Of a DNA stretch of 30,849 nt, positions 29,561 through 30,849 are shown one piece after another. The position numbers and the translations under genes are program-made. Origin of the DNA: Leptospiraceae bacterium (GTDB lineage Bacteria; Spirochaetota; Leptospiria; Turneriellales; Turneriellaceae); NCBI GenBank assembly GCA_016788945.1, contig JAEUSA010000079.1:1-30849 (forward strand), in the 5' to 3' direction. Numbering within the stretch: position 1 is the stretch's first letter; each line of letters begins with the position of its first letter. Below the pieces are notes generated by a model. The model saw nothing but the letters and a program-made list of their open reading frames with translations. It was not told where the DNA came from and did no database searches.

Positions 29561-30849
29561 CTGTGCCGCCGCAAGCCGTGCGATTGGTACACGGTAAGGT
29601 GAGCACGACACATAGTCGAGCCCGACGCGGTGGCAATAACCGATCGAATCGGGATCTCCCCCATGTTCGCCGCATACGCCGAGTTTGATTTTCGGATTTG
29701 TTTTGCGACCGCGCTCAATCGCGATTTCGATGAGTTTACCGACGCCCTCCCAGTCGAAGACTTGGAACGGGTTTTGCGGATAAATGCCTTTTTCGATGTA
29801 ATACGGCAGAAAGTGTTCAGAGTCGTCGCGTGAAAAACCCGACGTCATCTGCGTCAGGTCGTTTGTGCCAAAGCTGAAAAACTCGGCGTGTTGCGCGATT
29901 TCGTCTGCAGTGACTGCGGCGCGCGGCACTTCAATCATGGTGCCGAGTGCATATTCGACCTTCACACCCCTTTCTTTTTGTACAGCGTCGGCGGTTTCGC
30001 GGATAACCTTCGCTTGATTCGCGAGTTCTTTGTAGTGACCAACAAGCGGTACCATAATCTCCGGAAATACTTTTTTACCTTCTTTGATTAGTTCTGCAGC
30101 GGCTTCGATAATCGCGCGTGTCTGCATCGCAGTAATCTCGGGATAAGTCACGCCGAGGCGGCAACCGCGGTGACCGAGCATCGGGTTAAATTCTTTCAGA
30201 TCATCAATCTTTTTGCGCACATATTGCGCGGTCTTGCCGAACGCCTTGGCCAGTTCGTCGATTTGACTTTCTTCGTGAGGCAGAAATTCATGCAGCGGCG
30301 GGTCGAGTAGGCGTACGGTCACCGAGAGGCCTTCCATGGCGGTAAAGATACCCTTAAAGTCTGCTCGCTGGTAAGGTAAAAGTTTTGCCAGCGCCTTTTC
30401 GCGTTCTTCAAGAGTCGAAGAGAGAATCATTTCGCGCATGGCGGCGATGCGCTCTTCAGCGAAGAACATATGTTCAGTGCGGCAAAGGCCGATTCCCTGC
30501 GCGCCATAACTGCGTGCGACTGCCGCATCTTCAGGCGTGTCGGCGTTGGTGCGCACCTTGAGGCGGCTAAATTTATCAGACCATTCCATGATGCGGGCGT
30601 ACTGCTGTGCGAGCAGAGATTTTTCAATCGGCATGGTTTTTGAAACAAACACCTGCTCGAGTTCACTCGGAATAGTTTTCAATGCCGCGTTCAGCACCTG
30701 ACCGGTAAAACCGTCGATGGAAATATGATCCCCTTCTTTCAGTTTCACCGCCTTGGGTGTGCCTGCGTTAAACTCGAGAGTACCGTTTTTGTAATCGACT
30801 TCGAGCGCGCTGCAACCGACGATGCACGGCTTATTCATGCCGCGCGCCA
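29546..30849 (-). CDS. ppdK: Pyruvate phosphate dikinase, C-terminal part (cut by window edge)
   Basis: The frame runs from the right edge to TGA 29546-29548, about 434 residues. It enters just after the phosphohistidine site: the first readable residues are A-R-G-M-N-K-P-C-I-V-G-C, which in dikinases follow the catalytic His. The Met codon at 30838 is therefore internal, not a start. The PEP/pyruvate-binding TIM barrel follows with G-I-G-L-C-R-T-E-H-M-F-F, N-P-M-L-G-H-R-G-C-R-L-G, F-F-S-F-G-T-N-D-L-T-Q-M-T-x-G-x-S-R-D-D and the C-terminal G-V-C-G-E-H-G-G-D-P ... Y-V-S-C-S-P-Y-R-V-P-I-A-R with its catalytic Cys. The enzyme interconverts pyruvate, ATP and Pi with PEP, AMP and PPi. The ATP-grasp and His domains lie outside. 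Confidence 0.96.
   Translation of the reverse strand, partial: ARGMNKPCIVGCSALEVDYKNGTLEFNAGTPKAVKLKEGDHISIDGFTGQVLNAALKTIPSELEQVFVSKTMPIEKSLLAQQYARIMEWSDKFSRLKVRTNADTPEDAAVARSYGAQGIGLCRTEHMFFAEERIAAMREMILSSTLEEREKALAKLLPYQRADFKGIFTAMEGLSVTVRLLDPPLHEFLPHEESQIDELAKAFGKTAQYVRKKIDDLKEFNPMLGHRGCRLGVTYPEITAMQTRAIIEAAAELIKEGKKVFPEIMVPLVGHYKELANQAKVIRETADAVQKERGVKVEYALGTMIEVPRAAVTADEIAQHAEFFSFGTNDLTQMTSGFSRDDSEHFLPYYIEKGIYPQNPFQVFDWEGVGKLIEIAIERGRKTNPKIKLGVCGEHGGDPDSIGYCHRVGLDYVSCSPYRVPIARLAAAQAALR

Noticed and set aside
30427..30838. Start of the dikinase gene at ATG 30836-30838.
   Set aside because: The Met sits inside the conserved A-R-G-M-x-K-P-C block that follows the catalytic His, so the gene continues past the window edge.

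Overview
The window reads as chromosomal DNA of a Leptospirales-type spirochaete, perhaps close to Turneriella. This is an inference from content: lipoprotein signal peptides with a relaxed spirochaete-like lipobox, a membrane-anchored SpoIIE-type phosphatase, a class III nucleotidyl cyclase, a cyclic-nucleotide-gated K+ channel of the SthK/LliK kind, a eukaryote-like IMP dehydrogenase and pyruvate phosphate dikinase. G+C is moderate. Genes are packed and change strand often; no gap between genes exceeds about 180 bases. I saw no rRNA, tRNA, insertion sequence, integrase, phage gene or CRISPR array.

Layout. 1-358 (+): C-terminal end of a class III adenylate/guanylate cyclase. 401-7066 (-): membrane/coiled-coil protein, lipoprotein, SpoIIE-like phosphatase, then a tight group of an internally duplicated membrane protein, a kinase-like protein and a class III aminotransferase. 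7149-7616 (+): PEBP protein. 7626-9092 (-): P-loop kinase of the glycerate kinase type and a SOUL protein. 9229-10554 (+): secernin/C69-type hydrolase. 10670-14737 (-): beta-propeller lipoprotein, serine beta-lactamase-fold hydrolase, SRPBCC protein, membrane LytTR regulator. 14819-21579 (+): guaB, a glutathione transferase, a duplicated DUF1538 membrane protein overlapping a protein with three PII-like domains, and the CNG-type channel. 21627-22688 (-): DedA and a STAS-like protein. 22799-23829 (+): EF-hand protein and EcsC-like protein. 23845-24693 (-): membrane SRPBCC protein. 24934-29545 (+): Fur-family regulator, two TonB-like paralogues, HAD phosphatase, HIT protein, lipoprotein and secreted caspase-like protein. 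29546-30849 (-): C-terminal part of pyruvate phosphate dikinase, cut by the window edge.

The most interesting unit is 17120-21579: a transporter-like membrane protein, a probable single-chain PII trimer, and a cyclic-nucleotide-gated channel with an extra C-terminal beta domain. It looks like a nucleotide-sensing membrane transport module. Other points of interest are the kinase-like/aminotransferase pair, the coupled lipoprotein/caspase pair, three multi-hairpin intergenic elements, two genes whose apparent N-termini lie upstream of any ATG/GTG/TTG, and several genes whose start codon sits at or just after a predicted transcription start. All functional statements come from reading translated sequence and remembered family motifs; no search was run.
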